From an uncultured Paracoccaceae bacterium (lineage in GTDB: Bacteria; Pseudomonadota; Alphaproteobacteria; Rhodobacterales; Rhodobacteraceae), in assembly GCA_947493335.1 (NCBI GenBank), contig CANLQO010000001.1:992001-1056000 (forward strand): 64,000 bases of DNA. The letters are read 5' to 3'. The notes beneath the pieces are model-generated. The model had not been told where the DNA came from. It saw nothing but the letters and a program-made list of their open reading frames with translations, and made no database searches. Shown in pieces: positions 49,770 to 58,712 of this stretch (positions are counted from its first letter, which is position 1; the number at the start of each line of letters is the position of its first letter). The translations under genes were made by a program, and so were the position numbers.

Positions 49770-50237
49770 TCAAAGGCCCCGCGCCGCGTCCAACACGTCC
49801 TCTACATGACCCGGCACTTTCACCTTGCGCCAGATCCGTGCGATCTTGCCGTCTGCCCCGATGAGAAATGTTGCGCGTTCGATGCCCATGTAAGTCTTGC
49901 CATACATGCTTTTCTCTTTCCACACGCCGTAGCGTTCGCAGACATCGCCGTCTTCATCAGACAAAAGCGCAACGCCTAAATCATGCTTGGCTACGAATTT
50001 GTCGTGTTTCTTCACGCTGTCTTTTGACACGCCAAGGATGATCGCATTTGCAGCCGCGAAATCCGCAGCACTTTGGGTGAAACCGATCGCTTCTTTTGTG
50101 CAGCCCGAGGTATCGTCGCGCGGATAGAAATAAAGCACGACGTTTTGGCCCGCAAAGTCAGTCAGGTTGACGATATCGCCGCCATCGCGTGGCAAAGAAA
50201 CGGCGGGCGCTGTGTCGCCGGGGGTGAGATCGGACAT
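49770..50237 (-). CDS. Peroxiredoxin (BCP/PrxQ type)
   Basis: A 155-residue thiol peroxidase of the BCP group reducing hydrogen and organic peroxides in the cytoplasm. The peroxidatic cysteine is in FYPRDDTSGCTKEAIGF; the usual resolving cysteine five residues later is replaced by isoleucine, so resolution must use another thiol, perhaps the one in GDVCERYGVW. The ATG at 50235-50237 follows AAGGAAG; the longer frame overlaps the divergent AsmA-like gene. It is divergent from that gene by 86 bp. Confidence 0.93.
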   Translation of the reverse strand: MSDLTPGDTAPAVSLPRDGGDIVNLTDFAGQNVVLYFYPRDDTSGCTKEAIGFTQSAADFAAANAIILGVSKDSVKKHDKFVAKHDLGVALLSDEDGDVCERYGVWKEKSMYGKTYMGIERATFLIGADGKIARIWRKVKVPGHVEDVLDAARGL

Positions 50238-50323
50238 ATGGCTTCCTTTTTCGCAGGCTGTGATGCTTTGACGGTTTCGTTTTAGTGCGCGAGCGGCAAA
50301 GATAAAGGCCGGATGGACGGGCG

Positions 50324-53300
50324 ATGAGCGAAGAAGACACCAACCCAATACCGCCAAAGCGGCGCAAAGCGGCAAAAGCTGCATGGCACGGATTGCGCGT
50401 GGTCTGGCTGCTGGCCAGCGCGCCGGTCCTGTTTGCCATTGTGGCGGCGGCCATGATGATCGACCGCGACATTACTGCGCCAAGTTGGATCATCAATCGG
50501 GTCGAGGCCAGCGCGGCCGAAGTTTTGGGCGGTGGCGCGCTTGCATTTGGCGACATCACGTTGAATGTCGGGAAGGACCTGCATCCGCGCATGCGCTTGA
50601 CCGACACGGTACTGACCGATGCCGCAGGAAAGACTTTGGCGCGCGTCGCGCAGATTAGCGGCGTGGTATCGCCGCGCGGTCTTTTGTTTGATCGCACGGC
50701 GCTGGTGCAAGAGGTGCGTTTGACGGGCGTGCAGGTCGACTTACGGCGGGAAGCGGATGGATCTGTTGCGGTGGCCTTTGGGCGCGGTGCCACGGATGCG
50801 GGCGAAGCCGAGAGCCTGCAGGCGTTGTTGTCACAAATCGAAGCTGTATTTGACCGTCCGGAGCTGGCTGCGTTCGAGGAGGTCGCGGTTGATGGATTGA
50901 TCATCAACTATGCGGATGCGCGGGCGGGACGCGCCTGGACTGTTGACGGAGGCGCGTTGACACTGGACGTCCGTGGCGAACGGACCCGCCTTGACGCGGC
51001 CGTCGCGGTTCTGGCGGGCGGGCAGGTTGGGCAGGTGGCACTTACGTTTGAAAGCCCGCGCGACAGCCTTGACGCGGCCTTGTCACTTTCGATCTCTGAC
51101 ATGCCGGCCCGCGATATCGCAACGCAATCGCCTGCACTGGCGTGGCTGGCAGCGCTGGATGCGCCGATCACCGCAGAGGTTCACACAACGATTGATGCTG
51201 AGGGGGAGCTGGGAAACCTAACTGCGGATCTGGCCATAGGCGCCGGTCAACTCGCCCCAGGTGGCGGGACCGCACCATTGGCATTTGACAGCGGCGACGT
51301 TGCGCTGCAGTTCGATCCAAATGACCTTCGTCTGGTCTTTGACCGGCTGTCTTTGCAAAGTGAGTGGGGCGCGATCACAGGACAGGGACAGGCGTTTGCA
51401 GAGAAGGTTCTGGGCGGATTCCCAGAAGCCCTGATCGGGCAGTTTGTCTTCCCTGCCGTTGCGCTAAATCCGGCCGGTGTTTATGAAGCGCCGGTTTCGT
51501 TTGGTGATGTTGCTGTTGATTTGCGCCTGCGGTTGCAGCCATTTTCCATTGAGGTCGGGCAGGCCGTCCTGATTGGGCCAGAAGGGACGTTGGTCGCAAG
51601 CGGACAAGCGGATGCAGGCCCTGATGGCTGGTCGGCGGCCATTGATCTACGCGGTGACGTCATCAGCCGCGACCGCATTTTCACGCTTTGGCCAAAGAGT
51701 GCTCAGCCCGGCGTGCGCGGGTGGTTCGAAACGAATTTGGAGGCGGCGCGGATCACAGACCTCCATTTGGGTTGGCGCAAGACGCCTGAAGTGCCGGGAC
51801 GACTGGCACTGCAATATGCCTTTGATCAGACTGACATGCGGATTTTCAAGCGGATCAATCCGGTGGCGGGCGGTGCCGGGCGCGCCAGCCTGATCGACAA
51901 CCGTTTTGTCCTGATGCTGCACACCGGGCAGACCCGCGCACCACAGGGGGGGGCACTTGATTTCGCGGGCTCTGTCATGACGATCCCTGACGTGCGGATC
52001 CCCAATGCACCGATGCAGCTGGACCTGCGGATTGCGAGCAGTATCACGGGGGCCTTGTCGGTTCTGGATCAGCCGCCCTTTGGCTTTATGACCCGTGCCA
52101 AACTTCCGGTGACACTTGCTGATGGCCGGGCTGAAACGGTTGCGCAACTCAGGTTTCCGATGATGAACCCGGTGCCACCTGAGTTGCTGGATTTTGATGT
52201 CACCGCGGGGCTGCGCAGCTTTCGGAGTGATACGCTCATTCGGGGGCGCCAACTTGAGGGCACAGGCCTGACGCTTGAGGCCAACAACGCGCAGCTGTCA
52301 ATTTCCGGGCCAGTGCGGGTCGATGGTATTCCAATCATTGGCACCTGGACGCAAGTCCTGGGCCAACCGGGCAGCCAGGTCGCGGCGCGCATCGGGTTGT
52401 CACAAGGAACGTTGGATGCCTTCAAAGTTTCATTGCCGCCCGGCACGGTTCGGGGCGAAGGGCAGGGTGACCTACGGCTTGATATCCGGCGCGGTGCGGC
52501 GCCCGCCTTTCGTTTGACGTCGGACCTGCGTGGGATCGCCTTGGCGGTGCCGCAAATTGGTGTGGCAAAGCCAGCTGGCGCGCAAGGGGCCCTGACGGTT
52601 GTTGGTGCGTTGGGTGATCGGCCCCGCATTGATGAACTTGCCGTCGCGGGTGGCGGCCTTTCGGCCCGCGGCAAGATTGAGCTGGGGGCCGACGGTCGCT
52701 TGGCGGCAGCGCGGTTCGAGAGGGTGCAGGTTGGCAATTGGCTGGATGCACCGGTGACATTGCGTGGACGCGGGAATGGCCGACCCGTTGGCGTCGAGGT
52801 GGCGGGGGGTGTGCTGGACTTGCGCCGTGCGCGGTTCGGTCCACCGTCCGGCGGCGAAGGCGGCCCAATCGCCGTGTCGCTCGACCGCTTGCAGGTGACA
52901 GAAGGCATCGCGCTACGTGGATTTCGCGGCGAGTTCGGCAGTACCGGCGGTTTGGCCGGGCAATTTACCGCGCGCGTGAACGATGGGCCGGGCATCCGGG
53001 GCACGGTTGCCCCACAAAACGGACGAACGGCACTGCGCATCCAGAGTGACGACGCGGGCGGCGCGGTGCGGGCTGCCGGTTTTCTGAAAAACGGGTTTGG
53101 CGGCGATCTGGATTTGCGCCTGTTGCCCGCAGGCACGGCGGGGAGCTTTGACGGCTATTTGGCCATTCGTAACCTGCGTGTTCGCGACGCGCCCGCGATT
53201 GCCGCACTTTTGGATGCCATTAGTGTTGTGGGATTGTTGCAGCAATTGGACGGGCAGGGGCTGGCTTTTGACGAGGTCGATGCACGTTTTCGGCTGACCC

Positions 53301-53599
53301 CGGATCGGGTTGTTGTAACTGAGGCAAGCGCAGTCGGGCCGGGGCTTGGCATTTCGCTGGACGGGATTTACACGCTCGCCAGCAAAACATTCGACTTTCA
53401 GGGCGTCGTGTCACCATTTTACCTCTTGAACGGCATCGGCAGTGTTCTGACCCGCAGGGGTGAGGGGCTGATTGGATTCAACTTTACGATCACCGGCAGC
53501 GGCGATGCGCCGGATGTTGCTGTCAATCCGTTGTCGGTGTTTACGCCGGGCATGTTCCGCGAAATCTTTCGTCGGCCGCCACCTGAGGTCGAACAATGA
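50324..53599 (+). CDS. AsmA/YhdP-like envelope protein
   Basis: A 1091-residue protein: one N-terminal transmembrane helix (residues about 27-47, [17 protein letters not shown]) and a giant, repetitive beta-rich periplasmic body. The early part resembles DUF3971, and the end ([45 protein letters not shown] in sequence) is the AsmA-like C-terminus. YhdP/TamB relatives form a groove that conducts phospholipids between inner and outer membranes, which is the most likely role. The ATG at 50324 has GGACGG upstream. Its stop overlaps queA (ATGA), an apparent operon without a shared pathway. Confidence 0.9.
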   Translation: MSEEDTNPIPPKRRKAAKAAWHGLRVVWLLASAPVLFAIVAAAMMIDRDITAPSWIINRVEASAAEVLGGGALAFGDITLNVGKDLHPRMRLTDTVLTDAAGKTLARVAQISGVVSPRGLLFDRTALVQEVRLTGVQVDLRREADGSVAVAFGRGATDAGEAESLQALLSQIEAVFDRPELAAFEEVAVDGLIINYADARAGRAWTVDGGALTLDVRGERTRLDAAVAVLAGGQVGQVALTFESPRDSLDAALSLSISDMPARDIATQSPALAWLAALDAPITAEVHTTIDAEGELGNLTADLAIGAGQLAPGGGTAPLAFDSGDVALQFDPNDLRLVFDRLSLQSEWGAITGQGQAFAEKVLGGFPEALIGQFVFPAVALNPAGVYEAPVSFGDVAVDLRLRLQPFSIEVGQAVLIGPEGTLVASGQADAGPDGWSAAIDLRGDVISRDRIFTLWPKSAQPGVRGWFETNLEAARITDLHLGWRKTPEVPGRLALQYAFDQTDMRIFKRINPVAGGAGRASLIDNRFVLMLHTGQTRAPQGGALDFAGSVMTIPDVRIPNAPMQLDLRIASSITGALSVLDQPPFGFMTRAKLPVTLADGRAETVAQLRFPMMNPVPPELLDFDVTAGLRSFRSDTLIRGRQLEGTGLTLEANNAQLSISGPVRVDGIPIIGTWTQVLGQPGSQVAARIGLSQGTLDAFKVSLPPGTVRGEGQGDLRLDIRRGAAPAFRLTSDLRGIALAVPQIGVAKPAGAQGALTVVGALGDRPRIDELAVAGGGLSARGKIELGADGRLAAARFERVQVGNWLDAPVTLRGRGNGRPVGVEVAGGVLDLRRARFGPPSGGEGGPIAVSLDRLQVTEGIALRGFRGEFGSTGGLAGQFTARVNDGPGIRGTVAPQNGRTALRIQSDDAGGAVRAAGFLKNGFGGDLDLRLLPAGTAGSFDGYLAIRNLRVRDAPAIAALLDAISVVGLLQQLDGQGLAFDEVDARFRLTPDRVVVTEASAVGPGLGISLDGIYTLASKTFDFQGVVSPFYLLNGIGSVLTRRGEGLIGFNFTITGSGDAPDVAVNPLSVFTPGMFREIFRRPPPEVEQ

Positions 53600-54651
53600 A
53601 GTTGTCAGATTTCGACTTCGATCTGCCCGAAGATCGGATTGCGACGCGTCCTGCACGACCTCGCACGGCGGCCAAATTGTTGGTGGCAGGACCCCGCCAG
53701 ATTGATGATCTGACGGTTGCCGATCTGACCGACGTGCTGCGCCCCGGTGATCGCCTGGTTCTGAACGATACCAAAGTGATCCCGGCACGGCTTACCGGTC
53801 AACGCCACCGCGATGGCGAGGCCGGACCGACATCATCTAAGATCGAGGTGACGCTGCTGGAACCAAGGGCAGACGGCGATTGGGCGGCTTTGGTCAAACC
53901 GTTGCGCAAGGTGCGCGACGGCGAAGAGATTGTGTTCTCTGATGAGCTGTCAGCGACGGTTGAGGGCCGGGCAGAGGGGCAGGCGGCACTGCGGTTCAAT
54001 TTGACGGGTGATGATTTTGATGCGGCATTGCAGGCGGTCGGGGCGATGCCACTGCCGCCTTATATTGCGGCCAAACGTCCCGCGGATGAGGCCGACAAGA
54101 CCGATTATCAGACGTGGTGGGCAAAACATCAGGGCGCTGTCGCTGCCCCGACGGCATCCCTGCACTTTGATGGCAACCTCTTGGATCGGCTGGCAGACAT
54201 GGGCGTCAGTTTTACCTATGTCACCCTGCACGTTGGCGCGGGCACGTTTCTGCCGGTCAAGGTAGAGGACGTAACCCAACACAAGATGCACAGCGAATGG
54301 GGGCATGTGTCAGCGGCAGCTGCGGATGAAATCAATGCAACCCGTGCCGCAGGTGGGCGGGTGATCCCGGTTGGCACGACCGCCCTGCGCCTGATCGAAA
54401 GTGCGGCCACAGAGGGCGGTCTTGCGCCGTGGGAGGGACCGACCGATATCTTTATCACGCCGGGCTTCAATTTCCGGATTGCGGATGGGCTGATGACAAA
54501 TTTCCATTTGCCCAAATCCACATTGATGATGCTGGTTTCGGCCCTGATGGGGCCAGAACGTATTCGCGAAATTTACCGGCATGCGATCAATTCTGGGTAT
54601 CGGTTCTTTTCCTATGGCGATGCTTCGATTTTGCTGCCAGAGGGGCGTTAA
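53596..54651 (+). CDS. queA: S-adenosylmethionine:tRNA ribosyltransferase-isomerase
   Basis: A 351-residue enzyme that transfers and isomerises the ribosyl of SAM onto preQ1-34 of tRNA, forming epoxyqueuosine. Markers are [20 protein letters not shown] (N-terminal), [12 protein letters not shown], the HSEW segment of the active site and [17 protein letters not shown] near the C-terminus. Length is typical. It overlaps the YhdP-like gene by 4 nt, so is translated from that transcript. tgt, the preceding enzyme, is 33 kb upstream on the same strand. Confidence 0.97.
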   Translation: MKLSDFDFDLPEDRIATRPARPRTAAKLLVAGPRQIDDLTVADLTDVLRPGDRLVLNDTKVIPARLTGQRHRDGEAGPTSSKIEVTLLEPRADGDWAALVKPLRKVRDGEEIVFSDELSATVEGRAEGQAALRFNLTGDDFDAALQAVGAMPLPPYIAAKRPADEADKTDYQTWWAKHQGAVAAPTASLHFDGNLLDRLADMGVSFTYVTLHVGAGTFLPVKVEDVTQHKMHSEWGHVSAAAADEINATRAAGGRVIPVGTTALRLIESAATEGGLAPWEGPTDIFITPGFNFRIADGLMTNFHLPKSTLMMLVSALMGPERIREIYRHAINSGYRFFSYGDASILLPEGR

Positions 54652-54743
54652 GCGTCGGAATTGACCAATACTGCCGCTGATGGAACAGAACGCATTCTTC
54701 CGCCGTTGCTAACGGTAAGAGACAGATCCCAAGAGGACACGTG

Positions 54744-56000
54744 ATGATACAGGTTTTTGGCGCATCCTGGGCGTTGTTTCTGGGCATGTTCTTGCTGATG
54801 ATTGGTAACGGACTGCAGGGCACCTTGCTGGGCCTGCGGGGCGAGATGGAGGGCTTTAGCACGCTGGAGCTGTCCATCGTGATGTCCGCCTATTTCGCAG
54901 GCTTCCTGTTTGCGTCCAAGATGGTGCCGCGCCTGATTCAGAGGGTCGGGCACGTGCGTGTCTTTGCCGCCCTTGGTTCAACGATTTCTGCAGTGCTGAT
55001 CCTTTATCCCACATTGGCAGAGCCGTGGGCATGGACCATTGGGCGCGTCGCAATCGGTTTTTGTTTTTGTGGGGTTTACGTCACCGCAGAAAGCTGGCTG
55101 AACGACGCCAGCAGCAATGAGACACGCGGTCAATCGCTGTCTGTCTACATGATCGTCCAGATGGCAGGCATCGTTTGTGCGCAATACATCGTCAGCCGTG
55201 GAGACGTGGGAGGGTATGTGTTGTTCATCATCCCGTCCGTGCTGGTGTCGCTGGCCTTTGCGCCCATCCTGTTGTCGGTCAAACCGACGCCTGCTTTTGA
55301 TCAGACCAAGCCGATGACGATCCGGCGGCTTATCGCGGCCTCACCTTTGGCCTGTTTTGGCATGTTTATGTTGGGTGGCGTTTTTTCCGCACAGTTCGGA
55401 ATGTCGGCAGTTTACGGTGCGCGGGCTGGTTTCAGTGTGGGGGAAATTTCACTTTTTGTCTCGTCGATCTACGTGGCCGCCCTGATCGCGCAGTATCCCA
55501 TCGGTTGGGCATCCGACCGGATGGACCGCCGGGTTCTGATCGTGGCTGTCTGCGTGATAGGCGGGCTTGGGGCGCTGATGGGGACGGTGCTTCCCGGTTC
55601 GCTTTGGGTGGCGCTTGTGGCAGGCGCACTTGTCGGCGGGACGTCCAACCCGCTTTATGCGCTGCTTATTGCCTATGCCAACGATTACCTTGAGCGAGAG
55701 GATATGGCGGCCGCCTCTGGCGGTTTGCTATTCATCAACGGGATTGGCGCCATCGCCGGGCCGCTTATCGTTGGGGCCATGTTGGATGCCTTTGGGCCGC
55801 CGGGCTATTGGGCCTTCCTGACGTTCTTGCTGGGTGTCGTCGCGATTTATGCTGTCTGGCGAATGGCGCGTCGTAGTCGCAGCGAGCTCGACATCGACTC
55901 TGTCCCCTATGCGCAGGTTGGTCCTGCGACAACGCCGATTGTCGCCGAGATGGCGCAGGAGTGGTACATCGAAAGCGAGGATCAGGATCCGGCACAATAA
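54744..56000 (+). CDS. Major facilitator superfamily transporter (YcaD-like)
   Basis: A 418-residue inner-membrane carrier with 12 transmembrane segments. It resembles the YcaD/UMF2 branch: ELSIVMSAYFAGFLFASKMVPRLIQRVGHVRVF in the first half (split) and YPIGWASDRMDRR as the second-half loop. The start ATG 54744 follows AGAGGA with a GTG directly before it. The C-terminal ~45 residues are cytoplasmic and acidic. The substrate is unknown. It lies 92 nt after queA without a terminator. Confidence 0.88.
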   Translation: MIQVFGASWALFLGMFLLMIGNGLQGTLLGLRGEMEGFSTLELSIVMSAYFAGFLFASKMVPRLIQRVGHVRVFAALGSTISAVLILYPTLAEPWAWTIGRVAIGFCFCGVYVTAESWLNDASSNETRGQSLSVYMIVQMAGIVCAQYIVSRGDVGGYVLFIIPSVLVSLAFAPILLSVKPTPAFDQTKPMTIRRLIAASPLACFGMFMLGGVFSAQFGMSAVYGARAGFSVGEISLFVSSIYVAALIAQYPIGWASDRMDRRVLIVAVCVIGGLGALMGTVLPGSLWVALVAGALVGGTSNPLYALLIAYANDYLEREDMAAASGGLLFINGIGAIAGPLIVGAMLDAFGPPGYWAFLTFLLGVVAIYAVWRMARRSRSELDIDSVPYAQVGPATTPIVAEMAQEWYIESEDQDPAQ

Positions 56001-56060
56001 AGCCTTGTTTTGGTGCTATCCGTCTGTTTGAGTGAGGAAAAGTGTGCGGAGGGTTGAGCG

Positions 56061-56642
56061 GTGAAAACTCCACAGGACGTGTTGGCCTATTGGCTTGACG
56101 AGGTAGGGCCCAAGGGGTGGTACGCCGGTGGTGAAGCCCTGGACGCCGAGATCAAAGAGCGATTTGGCCCGACATTGGAATTGGCCTCCGAAGGAGCGTT
56201 AGGACTTTGGCTCACCTGTGCGTCTGAAACCTTGGCCTATATCATTCTGACCGATCAGTTTTCGCGCAATATGTATCGTGGCACGGCACAGGCTTTTGCC
56301 ACCGATCCTGCGGCTTGTATCGCGGCCAAGGTCGCGATTGCAAAGGACTGGGATCTGAAAATTGATGGCATGGCGCGGCAGTTCTTCTACATGCCATTGA
56401 TGCATTCGGAAAACCTGTTCGATCAGGACCGTGCGGTCAGATTGATCTGTTCGCGGATGCCGGATGGCGGAGAGGGCAATCTGGTTCACGCCAAGGCGCA
56501 CCGCGAAATCATCCGTAAGTTCGGAAGATTCCCGTTTCGCAACGACGCCTTGGGCCGCAAAACAACGGCTGCGGAACAGGACTTTCTGGACAATGGCGGC
56601 TATGGTGCCATCCTGCAGGAGTTGCAAGCCACCGCCGCCTGA
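56061..56642 (+). CDS. DUF924 family protein
   Basis: A 193-residue soluble all-helical protein of the DUF924 family (TPR-like fold). The core has VLAYWLDEVGPKGWY, IILTDQFSRNMYRGTAQAFA, ARQFFYMPLMHSEN and the final KFGRFPFRN motif. Function is not known. The start is GTG at 56061, with GCGGAGGG a few nt upstream supporting it. It is followed by a palindromic element and lpdA. Confidence 0.9.
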   Translation: MKTPQDVLAYWLDEVGPKGWYAGGEALDAEIKERFGPTLELASEGALGLWLTCASETLAYIILTDQFSRNMYRGTAQAFATDPAACIAAKVAIAKDWDLKIDGMARQFFYMPLMHSENLFDQDRAVRLICSRMPDGGEGNLVHAKAHREIIRKFGRFPFRNDALGRKTTAAEQDFLDNGGYGAILQELQATAA

Positions 56643-56700
56643 CCCTTGCACTGAGGTGGTATCGGCTTTGACGTAGGGTCTCTGGAGGTCCTGCGATAAA

Positions 56701-56718
56701 TAGTTTAACGTCAAACTA
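56701..56718. promoter_or_regulatory. Palindromic operator candidate upstream of lpdA
   Basis: TAGTTTAACGTCAAACTA, an 18-bp inverted repeat with only one mismatched pair (A and C either side of ACGT), ending 23 bp before the lpdA ATG. The size and symmetry fit a dimeric repressor of the MarR/TetR or similar type. No regulator gene is adjacent. Confidence 0.5.
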
Positions 56719-56741
56719 TCTTATTTCTATGGGAGAGAGAC

Positions 56742-58136
56742 ATGGCTGCGAAATCCTTTGATTTGGTTGTAATTGGCGCGGGGCCCGGCGGGTATGTCGC
56801 CGCGATCCGGGGCGCACAGCTTGGGATGAACGTTGCCATCGTCGAACGCGAGCACATGGGTGGCATCTGCCTCAATTGGGGATGTATCCCGACCAAGGCA
56901 TTGTTGCGGTCGTCCGAGGTCTTCCACCTGATGCACCGCGCCAAAGAATTTGGCCTGTCGGTCGAAAAGGCGGATTTTGATCTGGGCGCTGTTGTTAAGC
57001 GGTCTCGTCAGGTTGCGGGCCAATTGTCAGGTGGCATCAGTCACCTGATGAAAAAGAACAAAGTCACAACCGTCATGGGTGAGGCAAAACTGACCGGCAA
57101 AGGCAAGGTCAGCGTCAAGACGGACAAAGGCACAGAAGAACTGACCGCCAAGAATATTGTCCTGGCCACCGGTGCCCGTGCGCGCGAATTGCCAGGACTA
57201 GAAGCGGATGGCGATCTGGTCTGGACCTACAAGCATGCGCTTGACCCGGTCCGGATGCCGAAAAAGCTCTTGGTGATCGGCTCTGGCGCGATTGGCATCG
57301 AATTCGCGAGCTTTTACAACACGATGGGTGCTGACACGACCGTTGTCGAGGTGATGGATCGCGTTTTGCCGGTTGAAGACGCCGAGATCAGTGCCTTCGC
57401 CAAGAAGCAGTTTGTGAAGCAGGGTATGAAGATCATGGAAAAGGCCATGGTCAAGCAACTGGATCGCGGCAAGGGTAAGGTCACGGCCCACATCGAAATC
57501 GGCGGCAAGGTCGAGAAGCAGGAATTCGACACTGTGATCTCGGCTGTTGGGATCGTCGGCAACGTCGAAAATCTGGGACTGGAAGAACTTGGTGTGAAAA
57601 TAGACCGCACCCACGTCGTCACTGATGAATATTGCCGTACCGGCGTTGAGGGTCTTTATGCCATTGGCGATATCGCAGGTGCGCCATGGCTTGCACATAA
57701 GGCGAGCCACGAGGGCGTGATGGTTGCTGATCTGATCGCCGGTCAACACGCGCATCCGGTCAAGCCAGAGAGCATCGCAGGCTGCACATATTGTCATCCG
57801 CAAGTGGCGTCGGTCGGCTATACCGAAGCCAAGGCAAAAGAGCTGGGCTATAAGGTCAAAGTTGGGCGGTTCCCCTTCATCGGAAACGGCAAGGCCATTG
57901 CTTTGGGAGAGCCCGAAGGGATGATCAAAACCGTCTTTGACGAAAAGACCGGTGAACTGCTCGGCGCGCATATGGTCGGCGCCGAAGTGACCGAATTGAT
58001 CCAAGGGTATGTGGTGGGCCGCCAGTTGGAGACGACGGAAGAAGACTTGATGAACACGGTCTTCCCGCACCCCACGCTGTCAGAGATGATGCACGAAAGC
58101 GTGTTGGACGCTTATGGGCGCGTCATTCACATGTAG
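56742..58136 (+). CDS. lpdA: Dihydrolipoyl dehydrogenase
   Basis: A 464-residue flavoprotein (E3) that reoxidises dihydrolipoamide in 2-oxoacid dehydrogenase or glycine-cleavage complexes. FAD-binding GAGPGGYVAAIRGAQLG (N-terminal), the redox-active disulfide GGICLNWGCIPTKAL, NAD-binding IGSGAIGIEFASFY, the late FAD motif YAIGDIAGAPWLAHKA, and the catalytic His-Glu in HPTLSEMMHE are all present. No E1 or E2 genes are adjacent, so the complex it serves is unknown. A palindrome overlies its probable promoter, and an intrinsic terminator follows, marking it as a separate transcription unit. Confidence 0.96.
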   Translation: MAAKSFDLVVIGAGPGGYVAAIRGAQLGMNVAIVEREHMGGICLNWGCIPTKALLRSSEVFHLMHRAKEFGLSVEKADFDLGAVVKRSRQVAGQLSGGISHLMKKNKVTTVMGEAKLTGKGKVSVKTDKGTEELTAKNIVLATGARARELPGLEADGDLVWTYKHALDPVRMPKKLLVIGSGAIGIEFASFYNTMGADTTVVEVMDRVLPVEDAEISAFAKKQFVKQGMKIMEKAMVKQLDRGKGKVTAHIEIGGKVEKQEFDTVISAVGIVGNVENLGLEELGVKIDRTHVVTDEYCRTGVEGLYAIGDIAGAPWLAHKASHEGVMVADLIAGQHAHPVKPESIAGCTYCHPQVASVGYTEAKAKELGYKVKVGRFPFIGNGKAIALGEPEGMIKTVFDEKTGELLGAHMVGAEVTELIQGYVVGRQLETTEEDLMNTVFPHPTLSEMMHESVLDAYGRVIHM

Positions 58137-58164
58137 CGTACGGTTGAACCAACGCGACAAAAGT

Positions 58165-58198
58165 GGTCAGGTTGCAGGCATTGCACCTGACCTTTTTT
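58165..58198 (+). terminator. Terminator of lpdA
   Basis: Perfect 8-bp stem GGTCAGGT (58165-58172) with ACCTGACC (58185-58192), a 12-base loop with further partial pairing, then six Ts. The T-run ends 14 nt before the next start codon. Confidence 0.88.
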
Positions 58199-58211
58199 GT
58201 TGGAGATATTG

Positions 58212-58595
58212 ATGAGACGTCTTCTTGCAGCGGCCATGTCATTCAGCCTTATTGCGGGCGCTGCCAGCGCCGACAATCTGATGTTTGAGTATTATGCGAC
58301 GCTGAGCCCGAAGGACACGTTCAATTCCAAAGGCCAGCCGTTGAATGACGTCTGCGCCATTGTGCAGCAGGATCGCGCCAATGTGCATCGGTTTGGCAAT
58401 CCCGATGGTGAACGACCCGACTCGTTCTTCAACACGACGACGCGGCGCGGGATGATTGCTGGCAAATGTGACTATGATCGGAACCATCACACGGTGGATC
58501 GCATTCGAAGCCAAATCATCGGCTTTGTTCTTGTGCGTGTCTATGGTTCTGGCGGTTCCGTCACGCGAGTTCAGATATTGGAAGCAGCCGGCTGA
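58212..58595 (+). CDS. Small secreted protein, family not recognised
   Basis: A 127-residue protein with a clear Sec signal peptide (RRLLAAAMSFSLIAGAASA, cleavage near residue 20). The mature part of about 107 residues is polar and has two cysteines (LNDVCAIVQQ and AGKCDYD) that could form a disulfide. No domain is recognised. The ATG at 58212, with TGGAGAT upstream, is preferred over a TTG five codons earlier. It begins just after the lpdA terminator. Confidence 0.75.
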   Translation: MRRLLAAAMSFSLIAGAASADNLMFEYYATLSPKDTFNSKGQPLNDVCAIVQQDRANVHRFGNPDGERPDSFFNTTTRRGMIAGKCDYDRNHHTVDRIRSQIIGFVLVRVYGSGGSVTRVQILEAAG

Positions 58596-58631
58596 CAATT
58601 TCTGTCAGGAGCGAGAGTTTTTCTTCCTAAT

Positions 58632-58646
58632 GTTCCCTTAATGTTC
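58632..58646. promoter_or_regulatory. LexA (SOS) box upstream of uvrA
   Basis: GTTCCCTTAATGTTC is an exact GTTC-N7-GTTC, the direct-repeat SOS box of alphaproteobacteria. A TATATT -10-like hexamer follows at 58647-58652, so LexA would block polymerase. It is 66 bp upstream of the uvrA ATG. Confidence 0.85.
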
Positions 58647-58712
58647 TATATTGGGGCTGGCGATCACTGTCAGACCCTCTATTTGGAGTCGTGACGCATC
58701 TGGGGGTGCCAC

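Noticed and set aside
52069-53136. 355-codon open frame antisense to the YhdP-like gene
   Set aside because: Pro/Arg/Ser-rich shadow without domains, inside a clear long gene.
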